Assembly: GCF_013328345.1 (NCBI RefSeq)
Contig: NZ_JABULX010000003.1
Span: 124,001-188,000 of the forward strand
Direction of reading: 5' to 3'
Source: Marinifaba aquimaris
Lineage (GTDB): Bacteria > Pseudomonadota > Gammaproteobacteria > Enterobacterales > Alteromonadaceae
DNA length: 64,000 bases
The notes below the pieces were generated by a model that saw nothing but the letters and a program-made list of their open reading frames with translations, did no database searches and was not told the origin of the DNA. Position 1 is the stretch's first letter. The number at the start of each line of letters is the position of its first letter. Shown here piece after piece: positions 56,607 to 64,000 of this stretch. A program made the translations under genes and the position numbers.

Positions 56607-56969
56607 CTATACCTTTAACGTTTCTGTATAAGGTGGCCAGCCCAATGGCTTTCCTGCTAACAAATGCAAATGGATATGGTAAACCGTTTGCCCACCGTGT
56701 TCATTACAGTTCATCACTACACGATAACCATCATCAGCAAAGCCTTGTTCTTTGGCAATTTTAGCTGCCACAACATACAAATGACCGACTAAATGCGCAT
56801 TATCAGTGGATACATCGTTGATCGTCGCAATTTGTGTTTTAGGGATAATCAATAAATGAGTTGGCGCTTGAGGGTTGATATCTTTAAAGGCGAGTGCCAT
56901 ATCATCTTCATAGACAATATCTGCGGGTATTTCTTTATTAATGATTTTATCAAATATGGTTTCAGCCAT
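56607..56969 (-). CDS. HIT-family nucleotide-binding hydrolase (HinT-like)
   Basis: 120-residue histidine-triad protein. The HxHxHxx motif is at H98-H100-H102 ([11 protein letters not shown]), and [18 protein letters not shown] with [18 protein letters not shown] is the standard beginning of the HinT/PKCI branch, which hydrolyses adenosine phosphoramidates. It is a single gene on the minus strand between the sspB terminator and gor. Substrate and role in this organism are unknown. Confidence 0.93.
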   Translation of the reverse strand: MAETIFDKIINKEIPADIVYEDDMALAFKDINPQAPTHLLIIPKTQIATINDVSTDNAHLVGHLYVVAAKIAKEQGFADDGYRVVMNCNEHGGQTVYHIHLHLLAGKPLGWPPYTETLKV

Positions 56970-57116
56970 GAGACGCTCCTTATATTTTTCAACAGTATAA
57001 GCAACTTAGATAAAAAATCGATTAACTTAATTGAATTAAATTATTGGTAAATCGGTCTATTAATATCGATACTTTAGCAAATGTTAAAGCGATGAACTGA
57101 CAAGGTATAAAAAGGT

Positions 57117-58469
57117 ATGCAAACTCATTTTGATTTTCTAGCAATCGGCGGCGGTAGTGGCGGTATTGCTAGTGCTAACCGAGCAGCTAAATTAGGTAAA
57201 AAAGCAGCTGTTATTGAAGCCCAATACGTAGGTGGAACTTGCGTGAATGTGGGTTGTGTACCGAAAAAAGCCATGTGGTACGCAGGTCAGATTGCAGATG
57301 CTATTAAATACGGTGCTGATTACGGTTTTGATACAACAGTGCATAAGCTCGATTGGCAAAAACTCGTCGATAGCAGAGAAGCTTATATTAAGCGCATTCA
57401 TGCTTCTTATGGCCGTGGTTTTGAAGCGAATGGCGTGACCTTGATCAATGGCTTTGCCAAATTTATTGATAAAAACACTGTAGAAGTTAACGGACAACAA
57501 TACACGGCTGATCACATTGTGATTGCAACGGGTGGTCGCCCGAGTGTACCAGATATAGAAGGTGCACAATACGGTATAACATCTGACGGTTTCTTCGCAC
57601 TAACGGAACAACCCAAACGCGTAGCCGTTGTTGGTGCGGGTTATATTGCTGTCGAAATTGCGGGCGTTTTCAATGCGCTTGGTAGCGAGACACACTTATT
57701 GGTAAGAAAAGAAAAGCCGCTTAGAAACTTCGACCCTGTACTTTCAGATACCTTAGTTGAGGTGATGGAAAAAGAAGGGCCAAACCTAGTTAATCATGCT
57801 AAGCCAAAAAGGGTAGAAAAGTTAGCCGATGGTTCATTAGTTGTGCATTTAGAAGATGGGCGTCAATTGGAGCCTGTCGATTGTTTATTGTGGGCAATTG
57901 GTCGTGAACCTGCCACAGATAACATCAATTTAGCCGAAACGGGTATCGAATTAGATGAAAAGGGTTTTATCCCAACTGACGAATATCAAAATACTCAAGT
58001 ACCGGGTATTTACGCAGTAGGTGATAACACCGGACGAGTGGCATTAACACCTGTGGCTGTTGCTGCTGGTCGTCGTTTATGCGAGCGCTTATTCAACGGT
58101 AAAACTGAATTGAAACTCGATTATGAAAACGTGGCGACTGTCGTGTTTAGCCACCCTGCAATAGGCACAGTTGGCTTAACAGAACAAGAAGCAAAAGATA
58201 AATACGGTGACAGTGAAGTCACTATTTACAACTCACAATTTACGGCACTTTATCAAGCGATGACTGAGCACAGGCAACCAACACGAATGAAACTTGTCTG
58301 CGTAGGCAGTGAAGAAAAAATTGTGGGTATTCACTCCATTGGCTTTGGCTCAGATGAGCTACTACAAGGTTTTGCGGTTGCAATGAAAATGGGCGCAACA
58401 AAAGCTGACTTTGACAATACTGTAGCGATTCACCCAACATCGGCTGAAGAATTTGTCACTATGACTTAA
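57117..58469 (+). CDS. gor: Glutathione-disulfide reductase
   Basis: 450-residue FAD-dependent disulfide reductase. The FAD motif GGGSGGIAS at the start, redox pair C42 and C47 (CVNVGC), NAD(P)-binding [11 protein letters not shown] with downstream basic residues favouring NADPH (VRKEKPLR), and the C-terminal catalytic His439/Glu444 (HPTSAEE) are all present. The [13 protein letters not shown] pattern and length agree with Gor. Divergent from hit, with a gap of 147 bases; a terminator follows. Confidence 0.96.
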   Translation: MQTHFDFLAIGGGSGGIASANRAAKLGKKAAVIEAQYVGGTCVNVGCVPKKAMWYAGQIADAIKYGADYGFDTTVHKLDWQKLVDSREAYIKRIHASYGRGFEANGVTLINGFAKFIDKNTVEVNGQQYTADHIVIATGGRPSVPDIEGAQYGITSDGFFALTEQPKRVAVVGAGYIAVEIAGVFNALGSETHLLVRKEKPLRNFDPVLSDTLVEVMEKEGPNLVNHAKPKRVEKLADGSLVVHLEDGRQLEPVDCLLWAIGREPATDNINLAETGIELDEKGFIPTDEYQNTQVPGIYAVGDNTGRVALTPVAVAAGRRLCERLFNGKTELKLDYENVATVVFSHPAIGTVGLTEQEAKDKYGDSEVTIYNSQFTALYQAMTEHRQPTRMKLVCVGSEEKIVGIHSIGFGSDELLQGFAVAMKMGATKADFDNTVAIHPTSAEEFVTMT

Positions 58470-58498
58470 GCTTCACTGAGCAATAAAAAGCCAATTTC

Positions 58499-58535
58499 AA
58501 ACCCGATGGATCATATACTGGTCGTCGGGTTTTTT
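58499..58535 (+). terminator. gor terminator
   Basis: AAACCCGA pairs with TCGGGTTT across an 18-base loop, with the stem followed by TTTTTT. A rho-independent terminator for gor. Confidence 0.8.
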
Positions 58536-58653
58536 AATGATCGATTCAATTCATTTAGCGTAGTAATAGTTAGCAATGACCTAATTGCTAAGGCAGAACT
58601 AAGCAGCTTTAGGTTCTGATAACAATTGTATGTTGTTTATTCAGGAGCTACTT

Positions 58654-59175
58654 ATGAATACATTAACCCGCGTGTTAATCACTTTACTACTCATCACGTT
58701 TTCTATCTCCGCCAGTGCTAATTGGGGGAATAAGTTTCAGTGTTTAAAGACTAAAGCCACAGAGTTTGATGGCACGATAGCAGAAGCGGCCATCGCCACA
58801 CCTGAACTCAGTACACTAGTTACGGCATTAAGTACTGCTAATTTAGTCGATGCGGTAAATGGTGAAGGTAATCTGACTGTGTTTGCACCGACTAATGATG
58901 CTTTTAATGCAATACCGCCAAGTATTCTCAATGAAATCTTAGCTGATACGGATATTCTGACAGCAGTGTTACTTTACCATGTGGTCGATGGCAAAGTAGA
59001 TGCGCGTCGCTCTTATTTTCCTAAAAAAATCGAGACGCTAGCGGAGCAAAAGTTGTTCTTAACTCAAATTGACCGCAAGCCTCACGTCAATCAATCGATG
59101 ATTAATTGCCAAGCGGTAAAAACCACAAATGGCATTGTTTGGATAATTGGCAGTGTGCTACTACCACAATTCTAA
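58654..59175 (+). CDS. Secreted fasciclin-domain protein
   Basis: 173-residue protein with a Sec signal (LITLLLITFSISASA, cleavage about residue 23) and one FAS1 domain. H1/H2 features LTVFAPTNDAF and LLYHVVDGKVDAR are clear. The ATG at 58654 has GGAG just upstream; an ATG at 58630 would precede the signal with eight extra residues. Fasciclin proteins mediate adhesion or interaction outside the cell; no specific partner is suggested by the neighbours. The final QAVKTTNGIVWIIGSVLLP strand completes the fold. Confidence 0.85.
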   Translation: MNTLTRVLITLLLITFSISASANWGNKFQCLKTKATEFDGTIAEAAIATPELSTLVTALSTANLVDAVNGEGNLTVFAPTNDAFNAIPPSILNEILADTDILTAVLLYHVVDGKVDARRSYFPKKIETLAEQKLFLTQIDRKPHVNQSMINCQAVKTTNGIVWIIGSVLLPQF

Positions 59176-59180
59176 CCGCT

Positions 59181-60350
59181 TCATATTAGCGCTGGTAGTA
59201 AGCTATAGGCAGTAAAAACCGCTATTAGCAATAACACTGGCGCTTTATAAACACGTAAGACTAACAAGCCTGAAATGACCATTAGAATATCCATTATTTG
59301 CGTTTGCACAGAAGTGATTGCGTGCGGAATAACTGAGCCGATTAACGTCGCAAGTAATAAACCCACTACCGCTGAATTGACGCCTGCTATTGCTGCAGAT
59401 AATTTAGGTTTAGCCATTAAACTTTGCCAGCTATTGTAAAAAGCCAAAATCAATAAAAAACCAGGCAAAAATACCGCTATTGTAGCAATAAAAGCACCTG
59501 TAAAAGGCGCTTGAGTCATTTGCGCACCGATATAAGTTGCCATTGTGAACATTGGCCCAGGTACAGCTTGCGCTGCTGCGTATCCTGTCATGAAAGTCTC
59601 TTGACCAATAACAGGAATAACCGTTGGAGCCAACATAGGTAGTACAACATGGCCTCCACCAAAAACTAAACTACCGGCTTGGAAAAACTGGTTAAATAAA
59701 GCCAGCTCTGTTGATTGGTTCGATAACCAAGACACAACTAAAAGCAGTAGTGCAAAGGCAAGTAAATAGACGCTATTTATTTGTTTAAGTGCATTAGATT
59801 GAGCAGCTTCTTGTCTGGGGGATTTATTAAGAAAAGCTGCACCCATGATCGCGGCAAATACCAATAATCCAAGTTGCATCATTAAGCTTGGCATGGTTAT
59901 TAATGCCAGCACAGTGATAAATAGAATAACTTTACTGATCATCTGCTGACAAAAGCTCTTACTCATGGTGAGTACTGCATCAGCAATAACCACTATGGCA
60001 AATAAAGTTAAACCTGATGCCAGGCTCAGAAATAAAGATTCCGATATCTGATGACTAAATAAAACTAAAGCCAGCATGAGCAAAAATGAGGGCAGGGTAA
60101 AGGCGACAAAAGCAATAATGGCACCGAGTAAACCACCGCGTTTTAAACCGATAGCAAAGCCTGTTTGACTAGATGCAGGGCCTGGTAGGAATTGGCTTAA
60201 AGCAACAAGCTGGGCGTATTCTTTGGCACTTAGCCAGTTGAGTTTTTCTACAAACGTGCGCTGAAAATACCCTAAATGGGCTGCTGGACCACCAAAACTA
60301 ATTAAACCCAGTAAAAAGAACTGATTAAAAATACTAAATAAATTTTTCAC
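59181..60350 (-). CDS. chrA: Chromate transporter ChrA
   Basis: 389-residue CHR-family protein made of two homologous membrane halves. The first half carries FFLLGLISFGGPAAHLGYFQR and GPASSQTGFAIGLKRGGL; the second carries FFQAGSLVFGGGHVVLPML and AQAVPGPMFTMATYIGAQM. This is the bidomain (long) chromate-efflux family. Whether it really moves chromate in this organism is uncertain, since family members vary in substrate. It is convergent with the fasciclin gene, five bases apart. Confidence 0.9.
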   Translation of the reverse strand: MKNLFSIFNQFFLLGLISFGGPAAHLGYFQRTFVEKLNWLSAKEYAQLVALSQFLPGPASSQTGFAIGLKRGGLLGAIIAFVAFTLPSFLLMLALVLFSHQISESLFLSLASGLTLFAIVVIADAVLTMSKSFCQQMISKVILFITVLALITMPSLMMQLGLLVFAAIMGAAFLNKSPRQEAAQSNALKQINSVYLLAFALLLLVVSWLSNQSTELALFNQFFQAGSLVFGGGHVVLPMLAPTVIPVIGQETFMTGYAAAQAVPGPMFTMATYIGAQMTQAPFTGAFIATIAVFLPGFLLILAFYNSWQSLMAKPKLSAAIAGVNSAVVGLLLATLIGSVIPHAITSVQTQIMDILMVISGLLVLRVYKAPVLLLIAVFTAYSLLPALI

Positions 60351-60432
60351 GATAAAGCCATTGGCTAAAACAATGACGCCATTATAAGCAGAGTTTATAA
60401 AGACGTCATTTTAACTGACTTTACGTGATTAT

Positions 60433-62505
60433 TTATTTCACTACAGTGAAATCATGTATCTGAGTAGTAACATCACCAGCTAAATTACTGAGCTGGGTCT
60501 TAAGTTTTAACACAGTGCCTGCGGGATATTGGCTAACATCTATGTGTGTAGTTAATGGCAGGGTATTATCAAAGGCAATTTTTTCAAATAACTGACCATT
60601 AACACTCAAGTATGAAGTCATTTCAAAAATAGGGACTTGTGTAGGTATTTGGGCGGTCATTTGATATTGGAATATCACTTCACCGCTCAATTCATCGTTG
60701 TTGTTATGACTAGTGAGTTTGAACTGATTGACTCGAAGGGGCTTTATTACTGATGTTGCTTTTAAAATGCGATAACTCAGAGGCGGCACGTGAGCGCTGA
60801 TTTGGTTCCTTACATTGGTGTTGAACTCTTCATTATTAGCGATATCGACATAAGTATTTGCTGTAGCAGCTAATTCAGGTTGGATGATTTGTTCAGAGGT
60901 ATTAAACAATACTAAGTATTCAACTTTATCGGTTAAGTCGACACGAGAAAAAGCATAAACCCCAGCTTCTTCTTCGGTATCCAATCGATTGATATGAACA
61001 CCTCTTCTAAGCGCCTTGTGCTGTTTAAAAGTGTTACTCAGGTTAGCGAATGCTTGATACAAAGGGTGCTCTCTATCGAAGTTATCGTCGGCTGTTGTTT
61101 TTTGAGTACCCAATAAGCTTTGGTTGTTATAACTTGGTACCTTAGAAGGCATCATATCTTGGCGTGATGCCATATCGCCTCCAGTGCCAACAAAGCCTTG
61201 TTCATCGCCGTAATAAATCACTGGAATACCACGGCTAAAATACATAAGTGCGTGGGCGAGCTTAATTTTAGCAAGTGCGGTTTGTTCGCTTAAAGCGCTA
61301 GTGCTTTGAGTGAGAAAGTAGCTAAAACGCCCCATGTCGTGATTGCCAACAAAGTTTAAGTTCATATCTGCTCGACTATCACCATCATTGTAATAATCGT
61401 CGTTATCAAATAGTTGACTGAGTTTGTTGGTGCCTTTGTTTTTGACTAATACTTCAGAGGTTGTGCCTTGAAAGCCAAAATCTAAGACAGCAGGCATATT
61501 TCCCTCAGTCGTGTAATGGCTCAGTACTTCTACATCTCCACTGTATACTTCGCCAAAGACATGGAAGTTTGGTATGCCTTGGGCTTTTGCATGAGCCATA
61601 ATCGCAGGGGTAAAAGCTGCCCAAAATTCTGTGTTAACGTGTTTGACGGTATCCACACGAAAGCCATCGGGTTTAAACTCGGTGATGATATTACTGAAAA
61701 TATCAATCATCTCTTTAACAACTTTAGGGTTGTCGGTATCGATATCATCTAATCCGGCAAAGTCACCATAAAGTGAATTTTCTCCACTCCAAGTTGAGTC
61801 ACCTTGGTTGTGATAATACTTAGGGTCATTCAGCCAAGCGGGTACTTTGATAGCTTTGGCGTGTTTAGGGATAACTACGGTATATGGATTTGTACGTACT
61901 TCAGCGCGGCTACGATAAGGGCAGTTGCCACTGTCTAATGACCATTTACTGCCATCTGCCCCATGGCATTCTTTAAATTTGATCACATCAGCGGTGTGAT
62001 TGGTGATGATATCAAAATAGACTTTAATCCCTCGAGTATGTGCCGCTGAAATTAAATCTTTTAAATCTTGATTGCTACCTAGGTGAGGGTCAATTTCGGT
62101 AAAGTCTAATACCCAGTATCCATGATAACCTGTGATCTCACCTTGTACCGCTTGGTTTCTTAAAATGGGGGTCATCCAAATTGCAGTGACGCCCATGCCT
62201 TCCAAATAATCGAGCTTTGCTTCAAGGCCTTTCATATCACCACCGTGAAAGTGGCTTTTTTTACTCGGGTCAAACCCACCGTAAGATTCAGGCTTAGCTG
62301 GGTTGCCTAAATCATTGCTGGTATCGCCATTGTAAAAGCGATCGGGCATAACAAAATAAAATACGTCATCACGGACGTCTCGAGTGAGGTAGTTATTATC
62401 GTATTGGCTATCAACGGAGGTAGATTCAGAGTTAATGGGCTGTTGTGATGTACAAGCTAGCGACACAAATGCAGCTAAGCTAGCGACCATTAATTGTTTT
62501 AGCAT
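60433..62505 (-). CDS. GH13 alpha-amylase lipoprotein
   Basis: 690-residue glycoside hydrolase family 13 enzyme anchored as a lipoprotein (lipobox SLAC, Cys18). The catalytic barrel is clear: FDIITNHTAD (region I), GFRVDTVKHV with nucleophile D285 (region II), FHVFGEVYSG with acid/base E319 (region III) and FVGNHDMGRF with D390 (region IV). C-terminal beta domains follow (about residues 520-690). It is probably an outer-membrane-linked alpha-glucan hydrolase, such as an amylase or cyclomaltodextrinase-like enzyme; the exact product is unclear. Single gene, minus strand, with its own short upstream region. Confidence 0.9.
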   Translation of the reverse strand: MLKQLMVASLAAFVSLACTSQQPINSESTSVDSQYDNNYLTRDVRDDVFYFVMPDRFYNGDTSNDLGNPAKPESYGGFDPSKKSHFHGGDMKGLEAKLDYLEGMGVTAIWMTPILRNQAVQGEITGYHGYWVLDFTEIDPHLGSNQDLKDLISAAHTRGIKVYFDIITNHTADVIKFKECHGADGSKWSLDSGNCPYRSRAEVRTNPYTVVIPKHAKAIKVPAWLNDPKYYHNQGDSTWSGENSLYGDFAGLDDIDTDNPKVVKEMIDIFSNIITEFKPDGFRVDTVKHVNTEFWAAFTPAIMAHAKAQGIPNFHVFGEVYSGDVEVLSHYTTEGNMPAVLDFGFQGTTSEVLVKNKGTNKLSQLFDNDDYYNDGDSRADMNLNFVGNHDMGRFSYFLTQSTSALSEQTALAKIKLAHALMYFSRGIPVIYYGDEQGFVGTGGDMASRQDMMPSKVPSYNNQSLLGTQKTTADDNFDREHPLYQAFANLSNTFKQHKALRRGVHINRLDTEEEAGVYAFSRVDLTDKVEYLVLFNTSEQIIQPELAATANTYVDIANNEEFNTNVRNQISAHVPPLSYRILKATSVIKPLRVNQFKLTSHNNNDELSGEVIFQYQMTAQIPTQVPIFEMTSYLSVNGQLFEKIAFDNTLPLTTHIDVSQYPAGTVLKLKTQLSNLAGDVTTQIHDFTVVK

Positions 62506-62603
62506 GATTGGCTCAACTCTATGAATTTGATTACGTTTTAACTATAACCAAATTCACCAAACTAAGCCTTCTCATGCAAACGTATGCAATAAAATTTTCT
62601 ACT

Positions 62604-64000
62604 TTACTGCTGGGGTGATTCGACTAATAACTCATGCCAAAGTGCACTGATAGCAGAGCGCAACTCAGTGAAATCATCGGCTTGTGTCATCACAGATTCT
62701 CCTGCAAGTACTAAACGGTGGCCTCGGTTTCTGTACTTCAAGTAGGCATCAATGAGCTTTTGCAACGTAGAGGCTTCGATAATATTACGTGCTACGAGCG
62801 TTTCGAGAATGCGCACATTATCAGACCACTCTGTTAGTTCTGGATGTTTTGCGCTATAAGCCAGTACGAGGAACTGAGTTATAAACTCAATATCGGCAAT
62901 ACCACCAGCATCTTGCTTGATATCAAAAATTTCTTCATTGCCTTTGGCCAGATGTTGACGCATTTTTTCACGCATTTCACGTACATCTTTTTGCAGTACT
63001 TCGCGATCACGTGCAGTACTTAAAATATTGTGTCGGACTTTGTTCAATTCAGCAATCAAGTCGCGATCACCTAAGATAGCTCTAGCCCTAACGAGTGCCT
63101 GGTGTTCCCATGTCCAGGCTTCTTTCGCTTGATACTCGGCAAAGCCATTGAGTGATGCGACCATTAACCCTGAATTACCTGATGGCCGTAAACGCGTATC
63201 CACTTCGTATAACGTACCCGAGTGCATTCTGGTTTCAAAGATGTGGATAATGCGTTGGGCAAAACGCATATAAAATTGTTGAGTGGCAATTTCTCTTTGT
63301 TTAACTCTGCTTTGTCCACACGCAACCGTCATTCCATTGATATCTTGGTTGTGAACAAACACCATATCTAAATCACTGCCGTAGCCCAGTTCCCAGCCAC
63401 CTAACTTGCCATAACCTAAAATAGCAAAGCCTTTGTCGTTACTATCCACTAAGCCTTGAGGTACACCGTGTTTATTGGTGACCTGATGCCAAGCAATATT
63501 CACAACTTGCTCTAGTATGGCTTCTGCTAGCCAAGTTAAGTGATCACTTACTTTCATTACAGGCAATGCACCAGTGATATCACCTGCAGCAATCCTAAGT
63601 TGTTGGGCATTTTTAAATTGTCGCAAAATCTCCATTTGCGTTTCTAAGTCTTCTTCATCAACGCGTAACAAACGCTGCCTTAATTCATCGGCGTATTGCG
63701 CCTTGGGATAAATGCGATAAAGCTGATTGGGGTCGATAAGCTCATCCAACAGCATAGGGTAAGTACAAAGCTGTTGATGGATCCAAGGGCTCGACGATAA
63801 TAGTGTCAGCAGTTGTTCGCGAGCTGCTGCATTTTCTTGTAGCAATTCAAGATAGGCAGTGCGGCTAGCAATTTTGGCAATTAACTCGGTAACACGTTGG
63901 ATTAGTAACTGTGCTTGAGGCTGATTCAAGAGGGCATCAATCAGCATTGGCATTAACTTGGTTAAGACCTCTTGCCCCCGTGGGCCGACGCGACGTTTGG
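62604..64000 (-). CDS. glnE: Glutamine synthetase adenylyltransferase/adenylyl-removing enzyme GlnE, C-terminal part
   Basis: The frame is open to the right edge of the window; about 465 C-terminal residues are seen, roughly half of the normal bifunctional enzyme. The nucleotidyltransferase motif LGYGKLGGWELGYGSDLDMVF with VDTRLRPSGNSGLMV is that of the C-terminal adenylyltransferase domain, and the helical tail with QDAGGIADIEFITQFLVLAY follows. GlnE adenylylates or deadenylylates glutamine synthetase under PII control. The ATG at 63953 is internal, because coding sequence with family-like residues (GQEVLTKL) continues beyond it. Confidence 0.95.
   Translation of the reverse strand, partial: KRRVGPRGQEVLTKLMPMLIDALLNQPQAQLLIQRVTELIAKIASRTAYLELLQENAAAREQLLTLLSSSPWIHQQLCTYPMLLDELIDPNQLYRIYPKAQYADELRQRLLRVDEEDLETQMEILRQFKNAQQLRIAAGDITGALPVMKVSDHLTWLAEAILEQVVNIAWHQVTNKHGVPQGLVDSNDKGFAILGYGKLGGWELGYGSDLDMVFVHNQDINGMTVACGQSRVKQREIATQQFYMRFAQRIIHIFETRMHSGTLYEVDTRLRPSGNSGLMVASLNGFAEYQAKEAWTWEHQALVRARAILGDRDLIAELNKVRHNILSTARDREVLQKDVREMREKMRQHLAKGNEEIFDIKQDAGGIADIEFITQFLVLAYSAKHPELTEWSDNVRILETLVARNIIEASTLQKLIDAYLKYRNRGHRLVLAGESVMTQADDFTELRSAISALWHELLVESPQQ

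Noticed and set aside
62604-63953. GlnE as a complete 449-residue protein starting at 63953
   Set aside because: The coding frame continues without a stop to the window edge, and GlnE is normally about twice as long; this is a truncation by the window.

Overview
This window looks like ordinary chromosomal backbone from a marine gammaproteobacterium of the order Alteromonadales. A Colwelliaceae-type organism (Thalassotalea or Colwellia) is my best guess, from gene content and order plus AT-leaning, TTA-rich codon use; the sequence alone cannot settle the genus. I found no rRNA, tRNA, insertion sequence, prophage, integron or CRISPR array.

Layout. (1) 1-15937, + strand: an MSHA-type (mannose-sensitive haemagglutinin) type IV pilus locus, entered inside a PilN-like gene and running mshJ-K-L-M-N-E-G-F-B-A-C-D-O-P-Q. 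It holds the alignment subcomplex, secretin, two accessory factors, extension ATPase, platform protein, major pilin, minor pilins and a large secreted MshQ. The major pilin gene mshA is bracketed by two hairpin terminators. (2) 16092-26870, + strand: mreB, then mreC-mreD-maf-rng-yhdP-nitrilase-tldD (cell shape, nucleotide house-cleaning, RNA processing, lipid transport to the outer membrane, peptide processing). (3) 27006-32780: a small Pmp3-family membrane protein, a secreted esterase and a large Ig-like lipoprotein (the most accessory part), then darP and pmbA as a divergent pair. (4) 32807-42051, - strand: mgtE, npr, rapZ, ptsN, hpf, rpoN, lptB, lptA, lptC, kdsC, kdsD, yrbG. This is the classical rpoN/PTS-Ntr and LPS-transport cluster. 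(5) 42232-46880, + strand: mlaF-E-D-C-B, ibaG, murA, divergent from yrbG. (6) 46895-50154, - strand: degS, degQ, zapG. (7) 50239-56560, + strand: zapE, rplM-rpsI, petA-petB-petC (cytochrome bc1), sspA-sspB. (8) 56607-64000: hit (-), gor (+), a fasciclin-domain protein (+), chrA (-), a GH13 amylase lipoprotein (-) and the 3' part of glnE (-), which leaves the window.

How the genes work together. Most of the window serves the cell envelope. MreBCD guides wall elongation and MurA starts peptidoglycan synthesis. KdsC/KdsD make Kdo and LptA/B/C drive LPS export. MlaB-F and YhdP move phospholipids between membranes, and DegS/DegQ handle envelope stress and protein quality. The MSHA pilus provides surface attachment and its ATPase carries a c-di-GMP-binding N-terminal domain.

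I see no convincing undescribed multi-gene system. The observations most worth a second look are: MshP/MshQ as a candidate pilus-tip unit with a duplicated lamin-tail-like module; a structured 5' leader in front of rplM-rpsI with a stringent-type promoter; a 28-bp perfect inverted repeat across the convergent pmbA/mgtE ends, echoed by a hairpin over the degS stop codon; and the Ig-like lipoprotein with embedded calcium-loop-like motifs.
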